Assembly: GCA_018884025.1 (NCBI GenBank)
Contig: JAHLFB010000190.1
Coordinates: 1-34,209, forward strand
DNA from: Candidatus Phocaeicola faecipullorum
GTDB taxonomy: Bacteria; Bacteroidota; Bacteroidia; Bacteroidales; Bacteroidaceae
Length of the DNA: 34,209 bases
Direction of reading: 5' to 3'
Shown piece by piece: positions 18,608 to 26,581 of this stretch (the stretch's first letter is position 1; each line of letters starts with the position of its first letter). The notes beneath the pieces were generated by a model. It searched no databases, was not told the origin of the DNA, and saw nothing but the letters and a program-made list of their open reading frames with translations. A program made the translations under genes and the position numbers.

Positions 18608-19936
18608 ATGAGAAATTACACTATCGCTGTAGCCGGCACAGGCTACGTAGGTTTATCCATCGCCGCATTGCTATCGCAGCATCACCACGTGACAGCTGTG
18701 GATGTGATTCCGGAGAAAGTGGAGAAAATCAACCGACGCATCAGCCCGATTCAGGACGAATACATCGAAAAGTACCTGGCGGAAAAGGAGCTGGACCTGA
18801 CGGCGACGCTGGACGGGGCTTCGGCTTATCGAAACGCGGACTTCGTGGTTATCGCGGCACCCACGAACTACGACCCGGTGAAGAATTATTTCGACACGTC
18901 GCACGTGGAGGAAGTGATTGACCTGGTGCTGGAGGTAAACCCGGATGCGGTAATGGTGATCAAGAGTACCATTCCGGTGGGCTACTGCCGCAGCCTGTAC
19001 GTGAAGTATGCGGAGAAGTTCCGCACCTCTCCTGCCCTTGCCGGAAAGAAATTCAACCTGCTGTTCTCGCCGGAGTTTTTGCGCGAGAGCAAGGCGCTGT
19101 ATGACAACCTCTACCCCAGCCGTATCATCGTAGGCTTCCCGAAACTGATTAACGGACGTGACGAGGAGAACGCGGCTATTCAGGCGATTGCCGGAGAACA
19201 CCTGGAGGAAAAGGCGCACGAATTTGCGGCCTTGTTACAGGAAGGTGCCTTGAAGCCGGACATTGACACATTGTTTATGGGACTGAAGGAGGCGGAAGCG
19301 GTGAAGCTGTTTGCCAATACCTACCTGGCACTGCGTGTAAGCTACTTCAACGAGCTGGATACGTATGCGGAGGTGAAAGGACTGAACACACAGGCCATCA
19401 TTCAGGGTATCTGCCTGGACCCGCGCATCGGTTCGCATTACAACAATCCTTCTTTTGGTTACGGGGGCTACTGTCTGCCGAAGGATACCAAGCAGCTGTT
19501 GGCCAACTACCAGGATGTGCCGGAGAACCTGATTCAGGCCATTGTGGAGAGTAACCGCACGCGTAAGGATTTCATTGCCGACCAAGTGCTGAAGAAAGCG
19601 GGATACTACGATTATTACAACCGCGGGGATTACAGTCCGGAAGCGGAGAAGGAATGTATCATCGGAGTATATCGCCTGACCATGAAGTCAAACAGCGACA
19701 ATTTCCGCCAGAGCAGCATCCAGGGAGTAATGAAGCGTATCAAGGCGAAGGGTGCCACGGTCATCATCTATGAACCGACTTTGGAAGACGGCACTACGTT
19801 CTTCGGCTCAAAGGTGGTGAACAACCTGGAGGATTTCAAGAAGCAGAGCAACGCCATCATTGCCAACCGCTACGATGCATGCCTGGATGACGTAAAGGAA
19901 AAAGTTTATACACGTGATATTTTCAGAAGAGACTAG
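18608..19936 (+). CDS. ugd: UDP-glucose 6-dehydrogenase (nucleotide-sugar dehydrogenase)
   Basis: This 442-residue protein has an N-terminal Rossmann motif [11 protein letters not shown] and KSTIPVGYC, the central [10 protein letters not shown] and [16 protein letters not shown] blocks, and the catalytic cysteine in [14 protein letters not shown] (Cys289). The C-terminal domain carries [15 protein letters not shown]. It should oxidise UDP-glucose to UDP-glucuronate with two NAD+, supplying an acidic sugar. As far as I recall enteric Ugd, this one is longer by two inserts (near residues 178-200 and 340-360). UDP-N-acetylhexosamine or GDP-mannose as substrate is less likely but not excluded. 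Composition jumps to GC-rich here, marking conserved flank. Confidence 0.92.
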   Translation: MRNYTIAVAGTGYVGLSIAALLSQHHHVTAVDVIPEKVEKINRRISPIQDEYIEKYLAEKELDLTATLDGASAYRNADFVVIAAPTNYDPVKNYFDTSHVEEVIDLVLEVNPDAVMVIKSTIPVGYCRSLYVKYAEKFRTSPALAGKKFNLLFSPEFLRESKALYDNLYPSRIIVGFPKLINGRDEENAAIQAIAGEHLEEKAHEFAALLQEGALKPDIDTLFMGLKEAEAVKLFANTYLALRVSYFNELDTYAEVKGLNTQAIIQGICLDPRIGSHYNNPSFGYGGYCLPKDTKQLLANYQDVPENLIQAIVESNRTRKDFIADQVLKKAGYYDYYNRGDYSPEAEKECIIGVYRLTMKSNSDNFRQSSIQGVMKRIKAKGATVIIYEPTLEDGTTFFGSKVVNNLEDFKKQSNAIIANRYDACLDDVKEKVYTRDIFRRD

Positions 19937-19961
19937 TTACAGTTAATAATTAACAAAGAAT

Positions 19962-19994
19962 AATGAAAAACGGGTACGTGCACCGTTCTTCATT
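19962..19994 (+). terminator. Imperfect hairpin after ugd (possible terminator or attenuator)
   Basis: AATGAA-A-AACGG (19962-19973) can pair with CCGTT-C-TTCATT (19983-19994). That gives 11 of 12 pairs around a 9-nt loop, followed by T-rich sequence. It lies 25 nt after the ugd stop and just before the heptamer array. It could end ugd transcription or act as a leader structure for rfbB. The 3' arm is built from the heptamer repeat itself. Confidence 0.4.
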
Positions 19995-20037
19995 CTTCAT
20001 TATTCATTCTTCATTCTTCATTATTCATTTTTCATTA
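19989..20037 (+). repeat. Heptamer array TTCATTN x7 running into the rfbB start codon
   Basis: Seven exact-length units TTCATT(C/A/C/C/A/T/A) occupy 19989-20037, and the final A is the first base of the rfbB ATG. The last base of each unit varies and the first six are constant. The array occupies the whole ribosome-binding region. Inverted partial copies (GAATAAT) sit upstream near 19958-19964. A second array of the same unit lies before fkp. Confidence 0.85.
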
Positions 20038-21182
20038 TGGAGACTTTCAAACGTAACATACTGATTACCGGCGGTGCCGGATTTATTGGCAGCCACGTGG
20101 TGCGCCTGTTTGTAAACAAGTATCCGGAATACCGTATCATCAACCTGGACAAGCTGACGTATGCGGGGAACCTGGCGAACCTGAAGGACATTGAGAACCA
20201 GCCGAACTATGTGTTCATAAAGGCGGACATCTGCGACTACGAGAAGATGCAGGAGCTGATGGAGCTGTATCAAGTAGATGGTATCATTCACCTGGCTGCA
20301 GAGAGTCATGTGGACCGAAGCATCAAGGATCCGTTTACCTTTGCACGCACCAACGTGATGGGTACGCTGTCGCTGCTGCAGGCGGCCAAGATGTACTGGG
20401 AAAGTCTGCCGGAGAAGTATGAGGGTAAGCGTTTCTATCACATCTCTACCGACGAGGTGTACGGGGCACTGGAGATGACACATCCGGAAGGCATCGAGCC
20501 GCCGTTCACTACCACGGCTTCGTCGTCGGAACATCACCTGGCGTACGGAAAGGATTTCTTCTACGAGGATACGAAGTATAATCCACACAGTCCCTACTCT
20601 GCCAGCAAGGCGAGCAGTGACCACTTTGTGCGGGCGTTCCATGACACGTACGGCATGCCGACCATCGTGACGAACTGTTCGAACAACTACGGGCCGTATC
20701 AGTTCCCGGAAAAGCTGATTCCGCTGTTCATCAACAACATCCGTCACCGCAAGCCTCTGCCGGTATACGGTAAGGGGGAAAACGTGCGCGACTGGCTGTA
20801 TGTGGAAGACCATGCGCGGGCCATCGACGTGATTTTCCACAACGGCAAGACGGCAGAAACCTATAACATCGGCGGTTTCAATGAGTGGAAGAACATTGAC
20901 ATCATCAAGGTGGTAATCAACACGGTAGACCGTCTGCTGGGCCGCAAGGAGGGTGAAGACATGGACCTGATTACGTACGTAACCGACCGTCTGGGCCACG
21001 ACATGCGTTATGCCATCGACTCTACGAAGCTGCAGAAGGAACTGGGCTGGGAACCGAGCCTGCAGTTTGAAGAGGGCATCGAAAAGACAGTGCGCTGGTA
21101 TCTGGACAACCAGGAATGGATGGACAACGTGACGAGCGGTGACTACCAGAAGTATTATGACTCGATGTATAAGGGCAGATAA
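20037..21182 (+). CDS. rfbB: dTDP-glucose 4,6-dehydratase
   Basis: This 381-residue extended SDR protein has NAD-binding ITGGAGFIGSHVVR at residues 9-22. The active-site region HISTDEVYG contains the Thr/Asp/Glu set of dehydratases, and the SDR Tyr-Lys pair is in YSASKASSDHFVRAF. NCSNNYGPYQFPEKLIPL and GENVRDWLYVEDHA are typical of RfbB/RmlB. It converts dTDP-glucose to dTDP-4-keto-6-deoxyglucose, the branch point for rhamnose, fucosamine-type and amino sugars. No rfbA, rfbC or rfbD is in the window, so the supply of dTDP-glucose and the end product must involve genes elsewhere. The next gene starts 14 nt downstream. Confidence 0.95.
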   Translation: METFKRNILITGGAGFIGSHVVRLFVNKYPEYRIINLDKLTYAGNLANLKDIENQPNYVFIKADICDYEKMQELMELYQVDGIIHLAAESHVDRSIKDPFTFARTNVMGTLSLLQAAKMYWESLPEKYEGKRFYHISTDEVYGALEMTHPEGIEPPFTTTASSSEHHLAYGKDFFYEDTKYNPHSPYSASKASSDHFVRAFHDTYGMPTIVTNCSNNYGPYQFPEKLIPLFINNIRHRKPLPVYGKGENVRDWLYVEDHARAIDVIFHNGKTAETYNIGGFNEWKNIDIIKVVINTVDRLLGRKEGEDMDLITYVTDRLGHDMRYAIDSTKLQKELGWEPSLQFEEGIEKTVRWYLDNQEWMDNVTSGDYQKYYDSMYKGR

Positions 21183-21196
21183 CGAAAGAGTAAATT

Positions 21197-21526
21197 ATGA
21201 AAAGATATTGCCAGACACTGGAACTCTATGACGACAAGGAGCTGATTGAAGCCTACGTGGCAGAACATGCGCACGTGTGGGAAGAGGTGAAAGCGGGTAT
21301 CCGCGAAGTAGGTATCACGGACATGCAGATTTACATTGACGGAAACCGCCTGTTCATGATTATGGATACCACGGATGAGTTTGACATGGAACGGGATTAT
21401 GCACGGCTGGCTACCCTGCCCCGTCAGGCGGAATGGGAAGCGCACATGGCGAAGTTCCAGAAAGCTGCTCCGGGAGCTACCTCGCAGGAGAAATGGAAGC
21501 TGATGACGCGGATATTTAAGCTGTAA
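21197..21526 (+). CDS. L-rhamnose/L-fucose mutarotase-family protein
   Basis: This 109-residue protein matches the small RhaM-type mutarotase family. It has EAYVAEHAHVWEEVKAGIRE (residues 16-35) with a conserved His, the beta segment DMQIYIDGNRLFMIM, and a C-terminal KWKLMTRIFKL. Such dimeric alpha/beta proteins interconvert alpha and beta anomers of 6-deoxyhexoses. Because the next two genes encode Fkp and a FucP-type permease, the likely substrate is L-fucose: it would give the anomer that the kinase uses. Substrate choice is inferred from neighbours only. Confidence 0.88.
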   Translation: MKRYCQTLELYDDKELIEAYVAEHAHVWEEVKAGIREVGITDMQIYIDGNRLFMIMDTTDEFDMERDYARLATLPRQAEWEAHMAKFQKAAPGATSQEKWKLMTRIFKL

Positions 21527-21570
21527 TGAGTGAATAATGAATAATTAAAAATTAAAAACGAGTAAGCGTT

Positions 21571-21605
21571 ATCATTCTTCATTCTTCATTCTTCATTCTT
21601 CATTA
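21571..21605 (+). repeat. Heptamer array TTCATTN x5 before fkp
   Basis: Five consecutive 7-mers (21571-21605) have the same unit as the array before rfbB; only the first departs (A in place of T). It ends 13 nt before the preferred fkp start. An upstream inverted copy, GAATAAT twice (21532-21545), allows AATAATGAA (21533-21541) to pair with TTCATTATT (21599-21607). Confidence 0.8.
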
Positions 21606-21618
21606 TTAATTGGACAAC

Positions 21619-24462
21619 ATGAAAAAATTATTGTCATTGCCACCAAATCTGGTGGAGTGTTTTCACGATATTATGCACGCGGACCACAAGGAGTGGTTCT
21701 GCACATCGGACCCGGTGGGAAAGAAACTGGGTTCGGGAGGTGGTACGGCCTGGCTGCTGAATGCTTGCCGGGAGGAAGAGGATAAGGATGCCGCACTGGG
21801 CGACTGGCTGGCACGGGAGAAGCGTATCCTGCTGCATGCGGGAGGACAGAGCCGCCGTCTGCCAGGCTATGCACCGTCGGGCAAGGTACTGACGCCGATA
21901 CCGGTGTTCCGCTGGGCACGCGGACAGCGCATCACACAGGACTTGCTGTCACTGCAGCTGCCGCTGTATGAGGAAATCATGGAACGGGCGCCGGAGGGAC
22001 TGCGCACGCTGATTGCGAGCGGCGACGTGTACATCCGTGCCACGGAACCGCTGCAGGAGATTCCGGACGTGGATGTGGTGTGCTACGGTTTGTGGGTGGA
22101 CCCGGAACTGGCAAAGAACCACGGGGTGTTCGTATCGTCGCGGAAGGAACCGGAGAAGCTGGACTTCATGCTGCAGAAACCGAGCGTGGAGGAAATGGGC
22201 CAGCTGATGCAGGATTACCTGTTCCTGATGGACATCGGCATCTGGCTGCTGAGCGACCGCGCCATCGAGCTGATGGTGAAACGTTCTACCGACAAGGACG
22301 GGGGCGTGAAGTTCTACGACATGTACTCGGAGTTCGGACTGGCATTGGGAGCGCATCCTCGCATCGTGGATGAGGAGCTGAACAGCTTGAAGGTGGCCAT
22401 CCTGCCGCTGCCGGGCGGGGAGTTCCACCACTACGGTACGAGCCGGGAGATGATTTCGTCGACACTGGCGGTGCAGAACTGCGTGACGGACCAGCGGGCG
22501 ATTATGCACCACAAGGTAAAACCGCATCCGGCGGTGTTCGTGCAGAATGCGGAGATGGAGTTCCCGCTGACGGCAGACAACGCGGAGGTGTGGGTGGAAA
22601 ACAGCCACGTGGGCAAGAACTGGACGCTGCACAGCCGGAACATCATCACGGGGGTGCCGCGCAACGACTGGGCGCTGAATGTGCCGGAGGGGGTGTGCAT
22701 CGACGTGGTACCGATGGGTGAACGGGAGTTTGCCGCACGTCCGTACGGTTTTAACGATAAATTCAAGGGGAGCCTGAAGGAGGCTTCTACGGCATATTTA
22801 GGTCGTCCGGTGACGGAATGGCTGGCGGAAAGAGGGCTGACAGCGGACGAGATCCGGGGTTGTGAGGACTTGCAGTCGGCAGCGATTTTCCCGGTGACGG
22901 ACTCGATAGAGGATTTGGGCACGGTGCTGCAATGGATGACGGACGGCGGACAGGGTGAAGCCGGACGGGCTATCTGGCAGAAGGCACGGAAGGTATCAGC
23001 CGACGAAATTTCGGCGTATGCAAACCTGCGACGGCTGTTTGCCCAACGGGAGGTGTTCCGCAAGGAAAACTGGAGCCTGCTGGCCAAGAACCAGGAACGG
23101 AGCGTGTTCTATCAGGTGGACTTGCAGGAGGCAGCGGAAGCGTTTGCCAAAGGGGGAATCGCCCTGCCGGAGGAACTGCCGGAGGGGACTTCTCTGCTGA
23201 AGCGTATCAGCGACGCGATGTTCCGTGCGAAGATGCGCGAGCTGGAGGGGAATCCGGAAGCGAAGGAACTGGAGGCACGGGCGTTCGGCCTGATGCGTCA
23301 GGGACTGACCAGCACGATGGATTACCGTCAGCAGCCGAAGTTGTCGGTGTATGCGGACCAGATTGTGTGGGGACGCAGCCCGGTGCGTATCGACATTGCA
23401 GGGGGATGGACGGATACCCCACCCTACAGCCTGATGGAGGGCGGAAATGTGGTGAACCTGGCCATTGAGCTGAACGGACAGCCGCCGCTGCAGGTGTACG
23501 TGAAACCGTCGAAGGAGTACCGCATTACACTACGTTCAATCGATTTAGGTGCCATGGAGATGGTGTCTACCTACGAGGAGCTGCAGCATTTCAACAAGGT
23601 GGGTTCGCCTTTCTCTATTCCCAAGGCGGCACTGGTGCTGGCTGGGTTCCATCCGGATTTCTCCATGGAACGGTTTGCTTCGCTGGAAGCACAACTGAAG
23701 GCGTTCGGCACGGGTATTGAAGTGACTTTGCTGTCGGCCATTCCGGCGGGCTCGGGACTGGGCACCAGCTCTATCCTGGCAGCTACGGTATTAGGGGCGC
23801 TGAATGATTTCTGCGGCCTGAACTGGGACAAGCAGGGCATCGGAAGCCGTACACTGGTATTGGAGCAGTTGCTCACCACGGGTGGCGGCTGGCAAGATCA
23901 GTACGGAGGTGTGCTGCACGGGGTGAAGCTGCTGCAGACGCAACCGGGATGGCATCAGGAACCGAAAGTGCGCTGGTTGCCGGATTACCTGTTCACGAGC
24001 GACGAGTACCGCAAGTGCCATCTGCTGTATTACACGGGCATTACGCGTACGGCCAAGGGCATCCTGGCGGAGATTGTGAAGGGCATGTTCCTGAACTCGA
24101 ACCGTCACCTGCACCTGCTGGAACAGATGAAGGGCCACGCCATGGATATGTACGACGCCATCCTGCGGAATGACTTCGAGGAAACGGGACGACTGATACG
24201 GAAGACGTGGAAGCAGAACCAGCTGCTGGATGAGGGTACGAATCCGGCGGCAGTACAGGCCTTAACAGAACGGATTGACGACCTCTGCCTGGGATATAAG
24301 TTGCCGGGTGCCGGGGGCGGCGGTTACCTGTACATGGTGGCCAAGGATCCGGATGCGGCGGTGCGTATCCGCCGGATTCTGACAGAGGAACGTCCGAACG
24401 AACGGGCGCGCTTCGTGGAGATGAGCTTATCGAACAAGGGACTGGAAATCAGTAGAAGCTGA
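21619..24462 (+). CDS. fkp: Bifunctional L-fucokinase / GDP-L-fucose pyrophosphorylase
   Basis: The frame opens at a TTG (21610), but the ATG at 21619 gives a standard N-terminus and about 947 residues, close to the length of Bacteroides Fkp. The N-terminal half is the pyrophosphorylase: GGGTAWLL near 40-47 and LHAGGQSRRLPGYAPSGKV near 72-90. The C-terminal half is a GHMP kinase: SPVRIDIAGGWTDTPPY from residue 587, PAGSGLGTSS from 709 and PGAGGGGYL from 896. It phosphorylates fucose with ATP and then forms GDP-fucose with GTP in the cytoplasm. In Bacteroides this lets imported host-derived fucose enter capsule and glycoproteins. It sits between a mutarotase and a fucose permease, starting 92 nt after the mutarotase stop and ending 1 nt before the permease. 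Confidence 0.96.
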   Translation: MKKLLSLPPNLVECFHDIMHADHKEWFCTSDPVGKKLGSGGGTAWLLNACREEEDKDAALGDWLAREKRILLHAGGQSRRLPGYAPSGKVLTPIPVFRWARGQRITQDLLSLQLPLYEEIMERAPEGLRTLIASGDVYIRATEPLQEIPDVDVVCYGLWVDPELAKNHGVFVSSRKEPEKLDFMLQKPSVEEMGQLMQDYLFLMDIGIWLLSDRAIELMVKRSTDKDGGVKFYDMYSEFGLALGAHPRIVDEELNSLKVAILPLPGGEFHHYGTSREMISSTLAVQNCVTDQRAIMHHKVKPHPAVFVQNAEMEFPLTADNAEVWVENSHVGKNWTLHSRNIITGVPRNDWALNVPEGVCIDVVPMGEREFAARPYGFNDKFKGSLKEASTAYLGRPVTEWLAERGLTADEIRGCEDLQSAAIFPVTDSIEDLGTVLQWMTDGGQGEAGRAIWQKARKVSADEISAYANLRRLFAQREVFRKENWSLLAKNQERSVFYQVDLQEAAEAFAKGGIALPEELPEGTSLLKRISDAMFRAKMRELEGNPEAKELEARAFGLMRQGLTSTMDYRQQPKLSVYADQIVWGRSPVRIDIAGGWTDTPPYSLMEGGNVVNLAIELNGQPPLQVYVKPSKEYRITLRSIDLGAMEMVSTYEELQHFNKVGSPFSIPKAALVLAGFHPDFSMERFASLEAQLKAFGTGIEVTLLSAIPAGSGLGTSSILAATVLGALNDFCGLNWDKQGIGSRTLVLEQLLTTGGGWQDQYGGVLHGVKLLQTQPGWHQEPKVRWLPDYLFTSDEYRKCHLLYYTGITRTAKGILAEIVKGMFLNSNRHLHLLEQMKGHAMDMYDAILRNDFEETGRLIRKTWKQNQLLDEGTNPAAVQALTERIDDLCLGYKLPGAGGGGYLYMVAKDPDAAVRIRRILTEERPNERARFVEMSLSNKGLEISRS

Positions 24463-24463
24463 G

Positions 24464-25660
24464 ATGGAAAAGATTGGATTAGTAAGAACCAGGGACGGAA
24501 AGAGTTTCCTGGTTCCTTTTATTTTGATTACTTCCCTCTTTTTTCTGTGGGGAGTGGCACACAGTATTCTGGATGTGCTGAACAAACATTTTCAAGATAC
24601 ACTGGAGATTACCCGCACGCGCTCGGCCTTGATTCAGGCGGTGGTGTACGGAGGGTATTTTATCATGGCACTGCCGGCGGGACGGATTATCCGCCGCTTC
24701 GGCTACCGCACGGGGGTGCTGACAGGCCTGGTGCTGTATGGCATCGGGGCGTTGCTGTTCATTCCGGGAGGACGGATTCAGTCGTTTGAGTTTTTCCTGC
24801 TGGCACTGTTCGTCATCGGTTGCGGACTGACCTGTCTGGAAACAGCGTCGAACCCGTATGTCACGGTGTTGGGCGAACCGGAAGGCAGTGAGCGGCGCAT
24901 CAACCTGGCGCAGTCGTTCAACGGGCTGGGCTGGATTTGCGGTCCGCTGGCGGGAGGCTTCTTCCTCTTTGCCGGAGGAGGTGACGTGACTACTCCTTAC
25001 GCAGTGCTGGGTACGGTGGTGCTGTGCATCGCCATCCTCTTTTCGCGGGTGAAACTGCCGGAAATAGGCCGGGAAGCTGAAAACGGACAGGCTGAAGCGA
25101 GCGGGAAATCGCTGTGGAGAACGACCTCGTTCACGGTGGGACTGCTGTCGCTTTTCCTTTACGTGGCTGCACAGACGGGCATCAACAGTTTTTTCATCAA
25201 CTATGCCACCGAAAATGCAGGTGTTTCGGCACAGGAGGCTTCGGTATGGCTGTCGTTCGGCGGCATGGGACTGTTCATGGCCGGACGCATGGGCGGAAGC
25301 TGGCTGATGCGCTTTGTGAAGGGGGAAAAAGTGCTGGCCGTTTGTGCGGCTGGTGCTTGTGTATGCATGGCGGCAGTCATTCTGATGCCGGGCGGAGCAG
25401 GATGGTATTTCCTGTTACTGTGCTTTTTATGTGAATCAATTATGTTTCCTACCATTTTTTCCTTATCTTTGCGCCACGCTGGCACACAAACCAAACAGGC
25501 TTCTTCTTATCTGATTATGTCGATTGTAGGAGGAGCAGTGGCTCCCTTGTTAATGGGGCTTATAGCCGACCATATTTCCATGGCAGTGGGATTTATCGTA
25601 CCGCTGGTCTGCTTTATGGAAATCTGGGGATTCGCAGCAAGATACAGAAAACTATCGTAA
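24464..25660 (+). CDS. fucP: L-fucose:H+ symporter (MFS, FucP-type)
   Basis: This 398-residue inner-membrane protein has about 12 membrane segments. SLFFLWGVAHSILDVLNKHF contains Asp37, and GCGLTCLETASNPYVTVLG contains Glu126. Their 89-residue spacing equals that of the transport residues Asp46 and Glu135 of E. coli FucP. The RxxRRFGYRTG loop between helices 2 and 3 is also family-typical. It imports L-fucose with protons and so feeds Fkp, whose stop is 1 nt upstream. A related hexose specificity is possible, but the gene order strongly favours fucose. A promoter-like TATCTTTG lies inside its 3' part (25464-25471). Confidence 0.93.
   Translation: MEKIGLVRTRDGKSFLVPFILITSLFFLWGVAHSILDVLNKHFQDTLEITRTRSALIQAVVYGGYFIMALPAGRIIRRFGYRTGVLTGLVLYGIGALLFIPGGRIQSFEFFLLALFVIGCGLTCLETASNPYVTVLGEPEGSERRINLAQSFNGLGWICGPLAGGFFLFAGGGDVTTPYAVLGTVVLCIAILFSRVKLPEIGREAENGQAEASGKSLWRTTSFTVGLLSLFLYVAAQTGINSFFINYATENAGVSAQEASVWLSFGGMGLFMAGRMGGSWLMRFVKGEKVLAVCAAGACVCMAAVILMPGGAGWYFLLLCFLCESIMFPTIFSLSLRHAGTQTKQASSYLIMSIVGGAVAPLLMGLIADHISMAVGFIVPLVCFMEIWGFAARYRKLS
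25464..25471 (+). promoter_or_regulatory. Possible internal -7 element (TATCTTTG) inside fucP
   Basis: This is a full match to the Bacteroidota -7 consensus TAnnTTTG in an unusually AT-rich part of fucP, 253 nt before the GT2 start. No good TTTG -33 box lies at the 19-21 nt spacing, so it may be chance within codons for a conserved protein motif. Confidence 0.25.
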
Positions 25661-25723
25661 TAGTTTTGTCACATACCACATCAGGCAACGGATTATTTAT
25701 TGCTAAATAAATAGAACTTTGAT

Positions 25724-26479
25724 ATGAAGATATCCATTATTACCTCATGCTTCAACCGGGAAGCGACCATCGGTCAAGCAATTGAAAGCGTATTGTCACA
25801 GGATTATCCGGACATCGAATACATTGTGGTGGACGGAGCCAGCAAAGACCGTTCACTGGAAGTAATCAATCGTTACAAGGACAGAATATCCAAAATTATC
25901 TCAGAGCCCGACAAAGGAATGTACGAAGGCATCAATAAAGGCATCAAGGCAGCTACAGGGGATATAATCGGACTGCTGCACAGTGATGATTTTCTGTATG
26001 CCAAGGATACCATCAGCCGGATGGCGCAAGAATTTGAACGGACGGGAGCCGACTTTGTGTATGGCAACGGCTTGTTTGTTGATCCGGACAATACGGATAA
26101 GGTGATTCGAAACTGGATGGGAGGAAGCTACAGCAAATGGAAGGTACGCCACGGATGGCTGCCACTACACCCTACATGCTATATCCGGAAAGAATGCTAT
26201 GACCGATACGGATTATACGATGAGAGTTACAAGATTGCAGCAGACTCGGATTTGCTGGTAAGATTCCTATACGAAGCGGACTTAAAAGTGGAATATCTGA
26301 ATGAATACATCGTACGCATGCGCATGGGAGGTTTATCGACCGACAGTGCACGACGAAAAAAAATGTGGGACGAGGATGTCAGAATGTACCGGAGCCACGG
26401 CTTCTCTCCTACACTCACCAAACTGCAAAAAATGGCCTGGAAGGTACCGCAATTTATTTCGGCCAAACTGAAATTCTAA
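25724..26479 (+). CDS. Glycosyltransferase family 2
   Basis: This 251-residue protein begins KISIITSCFNREATIGQAIE, with IVVDGASKDRS near 35-45 and SEPDKGMYEGINKGIKAATG near 61-80. The DxD-like motif is HSDDF (85-89), and a WLPLHPTCYIRKECY block follows. This is a compact, single-domain GT2 of a type common at the conserved end of Bacteroides polysaccharide loci. It adds a sugar on the cytoplasmic face; because it pairs with the initiating transferase downstream, it may act second in assembly (inference). It lies 63 nt after fucP. A 7-bp AT-only inverted repeat (25693-25710) is present in that gap. Confidence 0.93.
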   Translation: MKISIITSCFNREATIGQAIESVLSQDYPDIEYIVVDGASKDRSLEVINRYKDRISKIISEPDKGMYEGINKGIKAATGDIIGLLHSDDFLYAKDTISRMAQEFERTGADFVYGNGLFVDPDNTDKVIRNWMGGSYSKWKVRHGWLPLHPTCYIRKECYDRYGLYDESYKIAADSDLLVRFLYEADLKVEYLNEYIVRMRMGGLSTDSARRKKMWDEDVRMYRSHGFSPTLTKLQKMAWKVPQFISAKLKF

Positions 26480-26496
26480 GGATGGGATAACCAACT

Positions 26497-26516
26497 GAGA
26501 CTTTAAAACGTAACAT
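26497..26516 (+). pseudogene. 20-bp relic resembling the 5' end of rfbB
   Basis: GAGACTTTAAAACGTAACAT matches 20040-20059 (rfbB codons 2-8) at 19 of 20 bases. Read in the same phase it encodes ETLKRNI against ETFKRNI in RfbB; the start codon is replaced by ACT. Similarity stops on both sides. It lies 17 nt after a GT2 stop. It may be a scar from recombination with an allele in which rfbB followed this gene, or a coincidence. Confidence 0.35.
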
Positions 26517-26533
26517 CAGTATACTTTTTTGAG

Positions 26534-26573
26534 GTTTAATCGTATAATTTACCATTATGCGATTAAACTTTTC
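26534..26573 (+). terminator. 15-bp hairpin after the GT2 gene (low-GC terminator)
   Basis: GTTTAATCGTATAAT (26534-26548) pairs with ATTATGCGATTAAAC (26554-26568) over all 15 positions, one being G-U, around a 5-nt loop. TTTTC follows. It separates the upstream genes from wcaJ, which has a candidate promoter just after it. The stem is AT-rich, so strength is uncertain; an operator role is possible. Confidence 0.55.
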
Positions 26574-26581
26574 ATTATTTC

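Noticed and set aside
18671..19219. Minus-strand open frame opposite ugd
   Set aside because: It is a shadow of the ugd coding frame, with no motif and no promoter.
20025..20999. Long minus-strand open frame opposite rfbB (324 codons)
   Set aside because: It is antisense to a clear RfbB. Its translation is rich in His, Val and Arg without domains, as expected from the complement of GC-rich codons.
21610..21618. TTG start for fkp
   Set aside because: The ATG three codons downstream is the better start and gives the usual Fkp N-terminus.
19937..21618. CRISPR array (short repeats before rfbB and fkp)
   Set aside because: The units are 7 nt and contiguous without spacers, and no cas genes are present.
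25693..25710. TTATTTA/TAAATAA inverted repeat as a terminator after fucP
   Set aside because: Seven AT-only base pairs without a T-run are too weak to call.
25711..25720. TAGAACTTTG as a promoter for the GT2 at 25724
   Set aside because: It does not fit TAnnTTTG spacing and lies 3 nt before the ATG, leaving no room for a normal start.
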